The position numbers and the translations under genes were made by a program. A stretch of 64,000 nt of DNA from Candidatus Poribacteria bacterium. GTDB lineage: Bacteria; Poribacteria; WGA-4E; WGA-3G. Each line of letters starts with the position of its first letter. Positions within the stretch are counted from its first letter, which is position 1. Of this stretch, positions 1-10,132 are shown piece after piece. Location: NCBI GenBank assembly GCA_012267415.1, contig JAAXGN010000156.1, positions 46,890-110,889 on the forward strand. Direction: 5' to 3'. The notes under the pieces were generated by a model. That model made no database searches. It was not told where the DNA came from and worked only from the letters and a program-made list of their open reading frames with translations.

Positions 1-2
1 CT

Positions 3-134
3 GGCACGTCAATCCGTATTGACCTTGAGATGGGTATCGCAGCGATCCTTTTGACAAATCGGGTTCATCCGGATGCACAAAGTACAGGTATCATAGAATG
101 CCGCAATCAGTTTCATAGGATAATCTTCGGATGA
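3..134 (+). CDS. C-terminal fragment of a serine hydrolase (beta-lactamase class C / YbbE-like), truncated by window edge
   Basis: Open frame from window start reads ...GTSIRIDLEMGIAAILLTNRVHPDAQSTGIIECRNQFHRIIFG*; LTNRVHP-type motif is typical of beta-lactamase-family serine hydrolases; stop overlaps the next ATG (ATGA). Confidence 0.55.
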   Translation, partial: GTSIRIDLEMGIAAILLTNRVHPDAQSTGIIECRNQFHRIIFG

Positions 135-1339
135 TAACACTCGGCATAACACGTCTATTGACAGAACATCAGGAATGGATTGAAGGTAAATCTGTCGGTT
201 TGCTAACAAATCACACAGGTGTTGATGAAAACTTGATACACACGATTGAACTGTTAGCAGGATTCAACCTGGTCGCGCTTTTCTCACCTGAACACGGGTT
301 GTGGGGAGCAGCACAGGACGGCGTGAAGATAACGGACACCCAGTACCGTCAGCCAGTACTGTTAGATTCAGAAGGGGGGCAGGATGAAACAGACAACTTA
401 TGTAACAGGCCAACACTACAGATTTATAGTCTTTACGGTTCAACCCCACTTGAGTGGACGGAGATACTTAAAAACATTGATGTTATCATTTACGATATAC
501 AGGATGTAGGTGTGCGATACTATACCTATCTCGGCACGTTGTTTGAGACCATGAAGACACTTGAAAACGTAATAGAGACAGGAAAATGTGTTGAATGCAT
601 TGTCGCTGATCGTCCAAATCCCATCGGTGGTATCCATATAGAGGGTCCGATGTTAGAACCATCCTACGCATCTCTTGTTGGACCTTATCCTATACCCGTG
701 CGGTACGGATTGACGATAGGTGAAATTGCCAAACTATTTCATGCAGAACAGGGATTTACTTTTCCACTTAAGATTGCTCAAATGAGCGGATGGAATCGGG
801 ATATGTGGTTTGATGAAACAGGACTCCTCTGGGTACCACCTTCACCCAATATGCCGACACTTGAGACAGCAACTCTCTACCCAGGCACGTGCCTATTTGA
901 AGGCAGTAACTTGAGCGAAGGTCGCGGAACAACAAAACCTTTTGAACATATCGGCGCACCGTGGATAGACAATCAGAAGTGGTTAACACGACTGAACGCT
1001 AAACAATTTCCGGGTATCCTTTTCCGTCCAATAGTATTTACACCACAGTTCTCCAAATATGAGGGAGAAGTATGCAACGGTGTTGCGATACACATTACTG
1101 ACAAAAAACAGGTTAGTCCCATTGAACTTACAGTTTGGATGTTAAGCACATTGAGTGATGAATTCCCTAATGACTTTAAACTATGGGAAGCACATTTTGA
1201 TAGATTGGCAGGAAGTGATGCACTTCGTAATGCGCTTTTGGCGGGTAATCCTTTTGAGGAAGTCGAAGAATGGTCTGCGGAAATAAAAGCCAGTAATATT
1301 ATTTGGCGAGAACGACGAGAACCTCATCTATTGTATTAA
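131..1339 (+). CDS. namZ: DUF1343 / NamZ-like exo-beta-N-acetylmuramidase
   Basis: 402 aa; GLLTNHTGVD, LFSPEHGLWGAAQDG, YDIQDVGVRYYTYLGTL, EGSNLSEGRGTTKPFE motifs of the DUF1343 (YbbC/NamZ) family. Confidence 0.88.
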   Translation: MITLGITRLLTEHQEWIEGKSVGLLTNHTGVDENLIHTIELLAGFNLVALFSPEHGLWGAAQDGVKITDTQYRQPVLLDSEGGQDETDNLCNRPTLQIYSLYGSTPLEWTEILKNIDVIIYDIQDVGVRYYTYLGTLFETMKTLENVIETGKCVECIVADRPNPIGGIHIEGPMLEPSYASLVGPYPIPVRYGLTIGEIAKLFHAEQGFTFPLKIAQMSGWNRDMWFDETGLLWVPPSPNMPTLETATLYPGTCLFEGSNLSEGRGTTKPFEHIGAPWIDNQKWLTRLNAKQFPGILFRPIVFTPQFSKYEGEVCNGVAIHITDKKQVSPIELTVWMLSTLSDEFPNDFKLWEAHFDRLAGSDALRNALLAGNPFEEVEEWSAEIKASNIIWRERREPHLLY

Positions 1340-1374
1340 TAACTGCTTTCGTTACCCAAAATTAAAAAAATGAC

Positions 1375-2577
1375 ATGAACCCATTCTACACCTTACCACA
1401 AAAACACAAAAAGACTGTTATCGGTCTAATGAGTGGAACATCCGCCGATGGTGTTGATGTTGCACTTGTTGATATTACAGGATCAGGATTGACCACGGAA
1501 ATTGAGTTGATTGTATTTGAGACAATCCCGTATAAACCTGAAATTCGCGAGAGAATCTTTGATCTATTTAACGTTGAAACAGCACGGGTTGATGAAATCT
1601 GTGAAATGAACTTTGTGCTGGGAAGACTATTTGCAGAAAGCACATTGGTGGTACTAGAAAAGAGTGGTGTGTCGCCGACACAAGTTGATCTCATCGGTTC
1701 ACACGGTCAAACGATTCACCACATGCCGTCCGCATCAACACCTGCCACACTACAAATTGGCGAACCTGCGGTGATAGCACATGAAACTGGTATTCCAACC
1801 ATTGCCGATTTCCGTGTGGCAGACATCGCTGCGGGTGGTGAAGGAGCACCGCTAATCGCATATCCTGATTATCTACTGTTTCATAGTCCTACACAAACAA
1901 TCGGGCTGCTAAACATCGGAGGCATTGCAAATCTGACGGTACTACCCGCAGGCAAAGGTATTGAAGCAGTTCACGCGTCGGACACAGGTCCTGGTAATAT
2001 GATTCTGGATGCATGTGTTGAGAAAATGACAACTGGTGCAAAACACTATGACGAAAATGGAGAGCTCGCAAGACAAGGCACAGTGTGTAAAGAGTTTTTA
2101 GATGATTGGCTTACGCATCCGTTCCTGGCATTAACACCCCCAAAAACTACGGGACGCGAGACATTCGGGACTACTTTTGCAGATGATTGTTTGCACCAGA
2201 TCCGCACAAGAGGCAGTTCATATTATGGAGAGCAGAATACGATGGCAGATTATGACGGACTCGCAACACTTACAGCATTTACAGTAGAAAGCATCTCACG
2301 TTACTATACGGATTTTGTTGCTGGTAATTCACCCTTAGACATCCTGTATGTTAGTGGCGGCGGCGCGCAAAATCCTCTCATGATGGAAGGTCTCGCTAAG
2401 AAGTTTCACCCTATCCCAGTCGTTGATATCACAGAAAAAGGAATCTTAGGAGATGCAAAAGAGGCAATCGGTTTTGCTATCTTGGCAAACGAAGCAGTGC
2501 ATGGTAATTTTGCCAATGTTCCTAATGCGACAGGGGCAATGTGTCGGAAGGTGTTAGGGAAGTTCGTTTGTCCATAA
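1375..2577 (+). CDS. anmK: Anhydro-N-acetylmuramic acid kinase
   Basis: 400 aa; VIGLMSGTSADGVDVALVDI, GSHGQTIHH, LLNIGGIANLTVLP, DTGPGNMILD motifs. Confidence 0.95.
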   Translation: MNPFYTLPQKHKKTVIGLMSGTSADGVDVALVDITGSGLTTEIELIVFETIPYKPEIRERIFDLFNVETARVDEICEMNFVLGRLFAESTLVVLEKSGVSPTQVDLIGSHGQTIHHMPSASTPATLQIGEPAVIAHETGIPTIADFRVADIAAGGEGAPLIAYPDYLLFHSPTQTIGLLNIGGIANLTVLPAGKGIEAVHASDTGPGNMILDACVEKMTTGAKHYDENGELARQGTVCKEFLDDWLTHPFLALTPPKTTGRETFGTTFADDCLHQIRTRGSSYYGEQNTMADYDGLATLTAFTVESISRYYTDFVAGNSPLDILYVSGGGAQNPLMMEGLAKKFHPIPVVDITEKGILGDAKEAIGFAILANEAVHGNFANVPNATGAMCRKVLGKFVCP

Positions 2578-2586
2578 ACTACCATT

Positions 2587-3606
2587 CTAAAACTTAACCC
2601 TCAGAGAAAGCCGGTTGCTGATGCCTAAATCCGGTTGACTCTGATAGGCGTAGTCAACATGAAATGCTGCACCCGTCACAAAACGGAGTTGGAGACCAGC
2701 ACCAGCGGTGAAATACATCGCACGAGAAGTGCCATTCCTACCATCCAGTCCACAACGCAACGCTAACAACTCAAATAGAACGTATTCTGCCCCGGTATGG
2801 AATTCGTAATCATTACGGGTGTCTACATCGGCAGCTAATGTGAACCTACTGTTGAAAACGGTAAGTTTCTGATGATAGGCGATACCGAGTTTCAGACGCG
2901 GTAAAAGCGTTTCTGTATGAGGAGATTCCCCTTCGTTTTCAGGTGGGGTGTTCCAATAGAGTTTAGTTGTGAGGAAATCGCTCGCAACGATACCGAAGGA
3001 AAAAGCAGCAGTTTTGTCTGGGCTCGTTTTCACGAGAATACCAAGATCAGTCCCACCACCCACAGCATTCGTATTACGATACGTATCAATATACAGCAGT
3101 TTCAGGCTGGTTCCGACATCAATAGTAATATCTTGGGGTAAAGTAACGAGATGTCCTGCACCACTCAGCAGTATCGCATTATTTGTATTGCTAAAGGTAC
3201 CGATGACGAAAGGACGGTTGTTTGGACCGATCGCTTTGGTGGTGACAGGTATTCCCGTTATCGGGATGTCGTCTACACCGACGCGGAGCCAACTGATGCC
3301 GAAGGTCATTTTTTTGCCAGTTTGAGGATATATATAACTTGCGACATTGTATGAGGCAAGGTCGGCAAGTGTGGCGTGCATAAAATTGAATTCGTGGTGC
3401 ATCAGCTGCGCGATCCCCGCAGGATTGTAGTAAGTTGTGCTTGCCTCATCAGCAATCGCGGTGAATGCGTTACCCATACCTAACGGACGCGCGCCAGTAC
3501 CGAATGTGAGGAAGTCTGCTGTATACGTCTCCGCAGAAACCTTAGGCATAACTCCCAATATAAAAAGGAAAAACAGTAGAGGCAGTAAGGGGTGTACTTT
3601 TCTCAT
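2587..3606 (-). CDS. PorV/PorQ-like outer membrane protein (UPF0164 type)
   Basis: 339 aa with signal peptide; FLTFGTGARPLGMGNAFTAIADEASTTYYNPAGIAQL is characteristic of the PorV/PorQ family; C-terminal F. Confidence 0.8.
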   Translation of the reverse strand: MRKVHPLLPLLFFLFILGVMPKVSAETYTADFLTFGTGARPLGMGNAFTAIADEASTTYYNPAGIAQLMHHEFNFMHATLADLASYNVASYIYPQTGKKMTFGISWLRVGVDDIPITGIPVTTKAIGPNNRPFVIGTFSNTNNAILLSGAGHLVTLPQDITIDVGTSLKLLYIDTYRNTNAVGGGTDLGILVKTSPDKTAAFSFGIVASDFLTTKLYWNTPPENEGESPHTETLLPRLKLGIAYHQKLTVFNSRFTLAADVDTRNDYEFHTGAEYVLFELLALRCGLDGRNGTSRAMYFTAGAGLQLRFVTGAAFHVDYAYQSQPDLGISNRLSLRVKF

Positions 3607-3623
3607 ATTTCTCTGTAATCAAT

Positions 3624-6600
3624 CTACTTCAATTTCATCATTTTCAGAATATGGGTCTGGTCATCTTCGTCATCCAGACTTTTAACGATCATCTTACCGT
3701 AATAAACACCGTTTGCTACTTCGTTCCCATCGTCATCTTTACCATCCCACTTGAGTTGGATAAATCCTGAAGGAGCTTCACTCTCCAGTTTACGAATTAA
3801 CCTTCCGGTAAGGGTATATATTTTGACTGTAAGCGACTTAGCAGGCTTTGTTAACTCACAAGTTATTGTGGTATTGCGCGTAAACGGGTTCGGATAATTT
3901 AGCGGTTCCACTAACTGGAGGGCACTATGGACTTGAAAACTAATCTCGCTCTCACCCTGATTACCATCAAGGTCACTTGCTACCAATCGCAACTGATACT
4001 CACCGGGTTCAAGTTCAGGAGAATTATACGTCAATACCACCTGATTTGACCCTGGATGCTGTGTCATTTTATAGTCAGTTTCAGCAATAGGTTCAAACGC
4101 ATCAAAACGTCCTAAAGCAAACGCAACAGGACGGGTGAGATAATCTATGCCGCGCGGGTCAGTGAGTGTTGCTTGAATAAGGGGTGCGGCATCTACTGAT
4201 GAACCGGAAATAAAGTGCTGCTGGTCACCAATTGTCAACTGTATGTTTGGCGGCACCGTATCCTCACTATAAAGGCACGTGAGAGTCCCTAAATAGGAGG
4301 TATCCGCTTGGACTGTGCCAACCTTAGCAGTATTAAACAGGAATCGGTCACCTGCCCTAAAAGCATCCGGCCCCTGTGTTATCAGTAGAGTCAATCCATA
4401 ATCTTTATATTCAAAAGGTGTACCGACTGTGCCATAGATAGGCGTTCCATTCTGTGTCAATACGCCACTATTTTCACCTTCAATCTGAAATTGTGTTGGA
4501 GAAACAAAGAGGATTAGCCAAGTATCCTGTGGCATAGACGTCTCAGTCTCCAAGTCAAGATACTGAATTGTTCCATTTCCGGTGTTCCTGCTTGTATAAT
4601 AGGATGTATAATATGAGGTATCCTGTTCACCTGCTCCTTGAACTCGCGACATCCTAAAACCCAATTTATCGCCAAAACCGAAAGGTGTTTCTCTGCTTCT
4701 AATATCAACAGTAAATCCAAGATTGCTGAGAAAACTTGTCTGTATGTTATTATAGCTGATAATATGCATATCTCTCGCTATTTCCTCTAATCTCTGATCC
4801 TGTCCAGTTGAACCGTCGTCAGAAACATTGGGTATAAATAGGAGCCTGTAAGTCTGCGGTGTATCAAATAAAATCAACCAGGTTCCTATGTTAACTTCAC
4901 TGGATGTAATATTAACGTTGTCAATTGATCCATCCCCAACGTTATCGGTACGAATTTTAGCTACCTGTGTTGATGTATAGATACTGCCGTTAGCCTGTTT
5001 CTTAATTTCAGAATCAAGACGAACCCAGTTTGCTATCGTATTGAGCCAGAGATATATCCCGATGTTGTTTGAACGTTCTTCTAAAGCAGTGTTAAGGGTT
5101 GTCTCCATACTTTGCGTTTCGGTGGACAAATCTGCATCTGTCCCAAAAAGTTCCTTGACCACGTTCTGTTGAAGCGCAGTAAAATCAAAATCAAGCTCAA
5201 CGGTTACAGGTGTTTGAAGTTTGAACATAGGACTGGTTATTCCAGTCTGATTTCCAACTGACCCTTGTCCTGTATTTTCTCCGGTGTCTAAATGCAAACT
5301 ATAACCCAATAGAGCGTTTTGCGTCGGCAATGTTACTGGGAGCAGTGATCCTTCTGTTTTCTCGTTACTGATATGTGGCCATGTTAAATATGGGGGTAGG
5401 TGTGGCGTGGTGCCGTTGTTATATAAAGATGGCACCTCACCCGTTCCACCAAGGTAATAGGCGAAATTTGGGTTCGTCGTTTCTGATACAATAGGTAAAG
5501 CGGTAAGAACTAAGGGTTTGTCTTCACCCACCCCTACTGACGTTAATATCCGTATACCACCATCAACACTTTTCACGCTCAATGGCACGTCTCCAATAAT
5601 GTCACCTGAAACAGTAAGTTGTCTGTATCCGATGTTATCCTGCTCTTCATTTTCCAGCACAAGGCCATATAAAGCCGTACCGGGTTCTTCAGACTCGCTA
5701 AATACAGGATCAACATATACAAACACGTCGTGTATACCATTACGGAGGGATACCGGAATAGAAACAGTCGCAATCGGATTGACATTAAGGGGTTCAGGTT
5801 CATAGGCATTGGACTGTTGAACAAGGGGATTTCGTACGATCCAATCGTCTGGAGATATTTTTGTGCTGCCGAGTAGATGTGCATCCGGGTCAACAATATT
5901 GTTCTCATCTATATCCGGATTTCCACTAAAAAATGCCACTTCAATATCCAAATCGGAAAGTCCTACCTTCTCAAGCAGATCAGCCATTAAAATATTCGGA
6001 TGGGAAATGGCTTCATTCCCGCTCCCAGCAGTGCCAGTCAATTCAATATCAACTGTCAGATAACGTTTGAGCGAACCATCATCGGTTGTGTCCATGGTAT
6101 AGTTGATCTCTTGAAAATCCGAGAAACGTCTATTATAGACTACAGAAAGGTTAGGATAAACATAAGGATAGAACCGAAAATAATCAGAAGTAACAACATT
6201 ATCGTCCGCATCCGTAACCTGTATATCATATCGAAATGCTGATCCGTCGCTTGGCACGGGTAGGGGTTGCGGTAGCTTCCACCACCTGGCAGTTGTTGAT
6301 GAAGCCGTTGCTATTTTAGAAAATGCTGATTCAGGAACTGTTTCAGTAGGTTCAAGGAATACTTGGTTATTTCTTGGGTTCAAGGTATTCCGCCATTCCA
6401 ACATCACAGAAACCGTTTCGCTGCTATCGTCAGAAATGTATGCAAAAATATCAATCACATCCTGGTCAGATGGATTGGTGATCACCTGTGGTATAATATC
6501 AAGTATCTTTGGCACTTCAACCGTGAATCCATCACCACCGACAGCGATTTCAGTTGCGTTTTCAGCATAATACTCTACATGTGCATCCCCTTGTGAGATG

Positions 6601-9600
6601 TTAACTGGCACGTCAATTTCAACTTCTGGATAACTCCCTCGTTGTACTTTTAACGTTTCAGTTACGACTACATCACCGGAGTAGTATTCCCGTTGTGCGC
6701 CAGTTTTATCAACGCCGACAGATTGTTGTCCGGGAAAACTTACCTTAACTGTTAGATCACCATCAAAACTGGTGTTCCGTGTAAAAACCTTCTTACCAAG
6801 TGCATAATCATAACGTGCAGTTTGAACGTAGCCAGGGGCAATTTTGAGTGTATCACCTGCTTTAACGGTCTTGGTCTGAATTGCGGGAAGGATTTCATAT
6901 TCTGCCATAGCGATACGCAACGCCGGGTCGCCAAATAACGTATATTCAAGCATAATATCCAGTTGGGATGTACCTTCTGTTAATAAGTACTCAAGTTTAG
7001 AATCGAAACTAAGCGGACCGAGTTGCCGGATATCCCGCTGGAATAACATATCAAATATGATCCTGTTAAGGTCCTTGTTTCCACTACCGTAAGTCAGTCG
7101 CGTTGCGCTGAGCATGCCGATAATTCCGCCTCTCTCCTTCCGTAGCATTTTCTCCGCCATACTCGGTTCACCGGGGGCATCGAAATACCCGTTATAGCAA
7201 CTCAACACAAGCATAAAAGGGATCTGTGCAGTCTCTTGTACCTTATCTACAGACGCATTGTCGAAGATAATTTCATGGGTCCAGACAATTCGTCCACCAT
7301 GACCGGCATATTGTGCAATAGCAGCACCTTCACCTAAAGCTTTGATGATTCTATCTTTTGCTACACTTCGGGGGAGTGCGTCAGAGAACTGCTCAGGGTT
7401 CGCCTCAACTTCATCTATCACATCCTCAAGATAAATTTCAACGGTCTCATACCCAAGACGTGTATGGTCTTTTGCGATTTCGTTAAGACTTTTCTTGAAG
7501 ATATGATCTCCCGGGTTGCTTACTTCATCATCAGCAACGGATATAATTCGCCGTCTCCATGCCCCGTTAGGTCGCTGTCCTTCATAACTGATAATCTTGT
7601 CTATAACGGTATCCGCCTCCTCCACAGTTTCAACACTTAGTCTACCGACATAGAAATCCACAAATTCATCATGTCCAGAGACTGTAGCATACCAATGATC
7701 GGCAGAAGTTCTGCCAAACGAGTCTGTTGTAATGTAGTGAGATGGTATATACCCTGCGACTTCTGGTGGTTCAGAATGTATCTCCTTATCTATACCGCGA
7801 AAGTCGTAGGTTCCATCTCCTAAAAATACGAGATATGAGAGTGCGGGGGGTGTCCAATTATTGTATGCGTAGGTAAGGAAGTTTTTTATCCAGACTGGAT
7901 GCACTTTTCCATCTCCAAAAGTGTTGTATATATCATTGATGTCAACAACCTTAGTCCGGTATCCGCCGCCTTGTGACGTGGAACGCCAGTTGGCTAACCT
8001 ATCAGCTGCCTCACGAAACCTTGCATGCACTACGATTATGTAATCTGCGCCGTTCAGTGTACTACGTAAATCACTCGGTGGAACGGTCTCAATCTGAACA
8101 GGGGTACGAAGTGCGGCATCTGAAACGGCTATAAACTCAGTTGTTCGGGTGTCTGGCAACTGGAAAGTCGCAGTGTATGTGCTGTTCGGTACGGCTCTCA
8201 AGTCTCCAGAATTTAATGCTCTAAGTCGTGCTTGCATCTCCCCAGTGGTTGCATGGCGGGTTACATCTACACCTTGAAGTTTAGCAGTGAGTGTGTTTCC
8301 ATCTGTTTCAAAAACAGATATATCTGGATTAAGAAACGCATCAATACGGAATTGGTTTATAACGCCTTTCTTTTCATCGTCCTGTCCTGTCTTGATAGGT
8401 GTTCCAAAGCGAAGTTGATCATCCACTGCTAAAAAGAGACGCGTATAGTCAACCCAGAACCTGTTGAGATAGACGTGATACGGATAACGGGTTGTATCCT
8501 CTTCAATAGTTGTATCAATCCGTGTTAGAGAGAGGACATTCATTTCACCTTGGGCTGCATCTTTAAGGTTATTCCAGACTCGTAGGTACTCTGAAAGTGT
8601 TACCTGTGCCTGACTTTCCCAGATAGCATGGTCAATTCGCACACTATTCACGGCAGCATAGACTTCATGCGTTTCGGGTGTTCCGCCTTGTAAAACAACC
8701 TGTATCTGTGGTGGGTCAAAACTTTTCGCGATGTCATAGAGTGGAAATTCAAGACGCAACTCACCAATCTCGCTTGAGTTCTTGATACCGTCCCAAAACC
8801 AAAAGTCCAACGCATCAAACCATTTGTGCTTTTCTCCTCCCGATACAATTTCCGGATGGACAAACTCCAAATTGTTTGTAAGGTGATCCTCCTCAAAAAC
8901 GACACGGGATCGGAAGGTCGGCACCTGAACAGCAGTAGCATCGCTTGGGCTTGCATCAATCTGCGCCACCCGACTATTTTGCTGGCGCGACGGATTTTGT
9001 ACCCCTGATGCCACGCTTAACCAGTAGATATTCCATATTGTATACGCGTTCTTTTTATGGGGACTCTCAGGATCAGTGGAACTGTGCGCCAAGAAAAAAA
9101 TTGCATCTTCCGCGTCAAAACGTCGATCACCTGCACCACTTACATAGATAGGTATTTCCCGTTCACCGTGGGTAAGACGTAGCTTCCGAGGGTCAACACC
9201 TATTAGGTCAATACCCCAGTCCGTTTTCAGAGACGTTGCTGTTACTTTGTAGATTCCTGTTTCATCAATATAGAGTTTATATCGTGTCTGTTGGCTTTCG
9301 TTAGACAAGCCTGGGGCAGATGGTGCAGCCCTAAGTGAACCTATATTTGCACGTGAACCTTCACTTATTCCCATACCCGCATTAAAAATTCTACGGTAAT
9401 CCAAATAATTGAGGATGTGCTGCGCAAAAGTCTTTTCGAAAGGAGATGCCATACTATGTAACTGACGTTGTTGATTCACAGGAATCGTGTTTTTGGTAGA
9501 ACCGATGCCTTGTACAGGCATTTGTGTGCGATAGGGTATGGAAACAGTGAGACGGTTATGTGAACGGAGTTCACGGGTAACACTATTATACTGGACCGGA

Positions 9601-10061
9601 TGTAAAACTACGGTGATAACACGTTGGGAACGGATGTATCCATCCATCTCTATCCGTGCCAGAACCGCTGGATAAAAGTCGGAATCGGAATGCCTATTAT
9701 TCAAAAAATCTTTCTGACTGTGAAATAACCTCACACCGTTCTGCTTTTGCAATGCACCGGCGTTTACTACTATATTCTTATCGTTCAATTCTGCGTCTGG
9801 TGGAACAGCTAAAAGCACACGTGTAACTGGTAATTTTGGATACCCTGGTTCTTGGACCCAACCACAGTCAGCATAAGCTACATTGTGGTATATACCTTGC
9901 TGTGCTGTGTTTCCTTCAGGTTCAACTGCTGTAACCTCAAGTTGTGATAGTTCAAAATTAAGGGTGATCTCGTTTGCAGTGGTTATTTGCGTGACATCCG
10001 CAACCGCAACAACACTAAAGCAGAACAAGACTATTGCATATATCACACAACGTGTATACAA
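3624..10061 (-). CDS. C25 (gingipain-type) peptidase, PorU-like, with T9SS/FlgD-type C-terminal domain
   Basis: 2145 aa; signal peptide; QYAGHGGRIVWTHE (His) and MLVLSCYNGYFD (Cys) of the C25 catalytic dyad; C-terminal LNYPNPFTRNTTITCEL...VYYGKMIVKS sorting-type domain. Confidence 0.85.
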   Translation of the reverse strand: MYTRCVIYAIVLFCFSVVAVADVTQITTANEITLNFELSQLEVTAVEPEGNTAQQGIYHNVAYADCGWVQEPGYPKLPVTRVLLAVPPDAELNDKNIVVNAGALQKQNGVRLFHSQKDFLNNRHSDSDFYPAVLARIEMDGYIRSQRVITVVLHPVQYNSVTRELRSHNRLTVSIPYRTQMPVQGIGSTKNTIPVNQQRQLHSMASPFEKTFAQHILNYLDYRRIFNAGMGISEGSRANIGSLRAAPSAPGLSNESQQTRYKLYIDETGIYKVTATSLKTDWGIDLIGVDPRKLRLTHGEREIPIYVSGAGDRRFDAEDAIFFLAHSSTDPESPHKKNAYTIWNIYWLSVASGVQNPSRQQNSRVAQIDASPSDATAVQVPTFRSRVVFEEDHLTNNLEFVHPEIVSGGEKHKWFDALDFWFWDGIKNSSEIGELRLEFPLYDIAKSFDPPQIQVVLQGGTPETHEVYAAVNSVRIDHAIWESQAQVTLSEYLRVWNNLKDAAQGEMNVLSLTRIDTTIEEDTTRYPYHVYLNRFWVDYTRLFLAVDDQLRFGTPIKTGQDDEKKGVINQFRIDAFLNPDISVFETDGNTLTAKLQGVDVTRHATTGEMQARLRALNSGDLRAVPNSTYTATFQLPDTRTTEFIAVSDAALRTPVQIETVPPSDLRSTLNGADYIIVVHARFREAADRLANWRSTSQGGGYRTKVVDINDIYNTFGDGKVHPVWIKNFLTYAYNNWTPPALSYLVFLGDGTYDFRGIDKEIHSEPPEVAGYIPSHYITTDSFGRTSADHWYATVSGHDEFVDFYVGRLSVETVEEADTVIDKIISYEGQRPNGAWRRRIISVADDEVSNPGDHIFKKSLNEIAKDHTRLGYETVEIYLEDVIDEVEANPEQFSDALPRSVAKDRIIKALGEGAAIAQYAGHGGRIVWTHEIIFDNASVDKVQETAQIPFMLVLSCYNGYFDAPGEPSMAEKMLRKERGGIIGMLSATRLTYGSGNKDLNRIIFDMLFQRDIRQLGPLSFDSKLEYLLTEGTSQLDIMLEYTLFGDPALRIAMAEYEILPAIQTKTVKAGDTLKIAPGYVQTARYDYALGKKVFTRNTSFDGDLTVKVSFPGQQSVGVDKTGAQREYYSGDVVVTETLKVQRGSYPEVEIDVPVNISQGDAHVEYYAENATEIAVGGDGFTVEVPKILDIIPQVITNPSDQDVIDIFAYISDDSSETVSVMLEWRNTLNPRNNQVFLEPTETVPESAFSKIATASSTTARWWKLPQPLPVPSDGSAFRYDIQVTDADDNVVTSDYFRFYPYVYPNLSVVYNRRFSDFQEINYTMDTTDDGSLKRYLTVDIELTGTAGSGNEAISHPNILMADLLEKVGLSDLDIEVAFFSGNPDIDENNIVDPDAHLLGSTKISPDDWIVRNPLVQQSNAYEPEPLNVNPIATVSIPVSLRNGIHDVFVYVDPVFSESEEPGTALYGLVLENEEQDNIGYRQLTVSGDIIGDVPLSVKSVDGGIRILTSVGVGEDKPLVLTALPIVSETTNPNFAYYLGGTGEVPSLYNNGTTPHLPPYLTWPHISNEKTEGSLLPVTLPTQNALLGYSLHLDTGENTGQGSVGNQTGITSPMFKLQTPVTVELDFDFTALQQNVVKELFGTDADLSTETQSMETTLNTALEERSNNIGIYLWLNTIANWVRLDSEIKKQANGSIYTSTQVAKIRTDNVGDGSIDNVNITSSEVNIGTWLILFDTPQTYRLLFIPNVSDDGSTGQDQRLEEIARDMHIISYNNIQTSFLSNLGFTVDIRSRETPFGFGDKLGFRMSRVQGAGEQDTSYYTSYYTSRNTGNGTIQYLDLETETSMPQDTWLILFVSPTQFQIEGENSGVLTQNGTPIYGTVGTPFEYKDYGLTLLITQGPDAFRAGDRFLFNTAKVGTVQADTSYLGTLTCLYSEDTVPPNIQLTIGDQQHFISGSSVDAAPLIQATLTDPRGIDYLTRPVAFALGRFDAFEPIAETDYKMTQHPGSNQVVLTYNSPELEPGEYQLRLVASDLDGNQGESEISFQVHSALQLVEPLNYPNPFTRNTTITCELTKPAKSLTVKIYTLTGRLIRKLESEAPSGFIQLKWDGKDDDGNEVANGVYYGKMIVKSLDDEDDQTHILKMMKLK

Positions 10062-10132
10062 AACGACTTATCTCCTATTCCAATGTTTATATTTAGTTGT
10101 TAACTGGTCTGCTTTTCTTCACAATTCATCAT

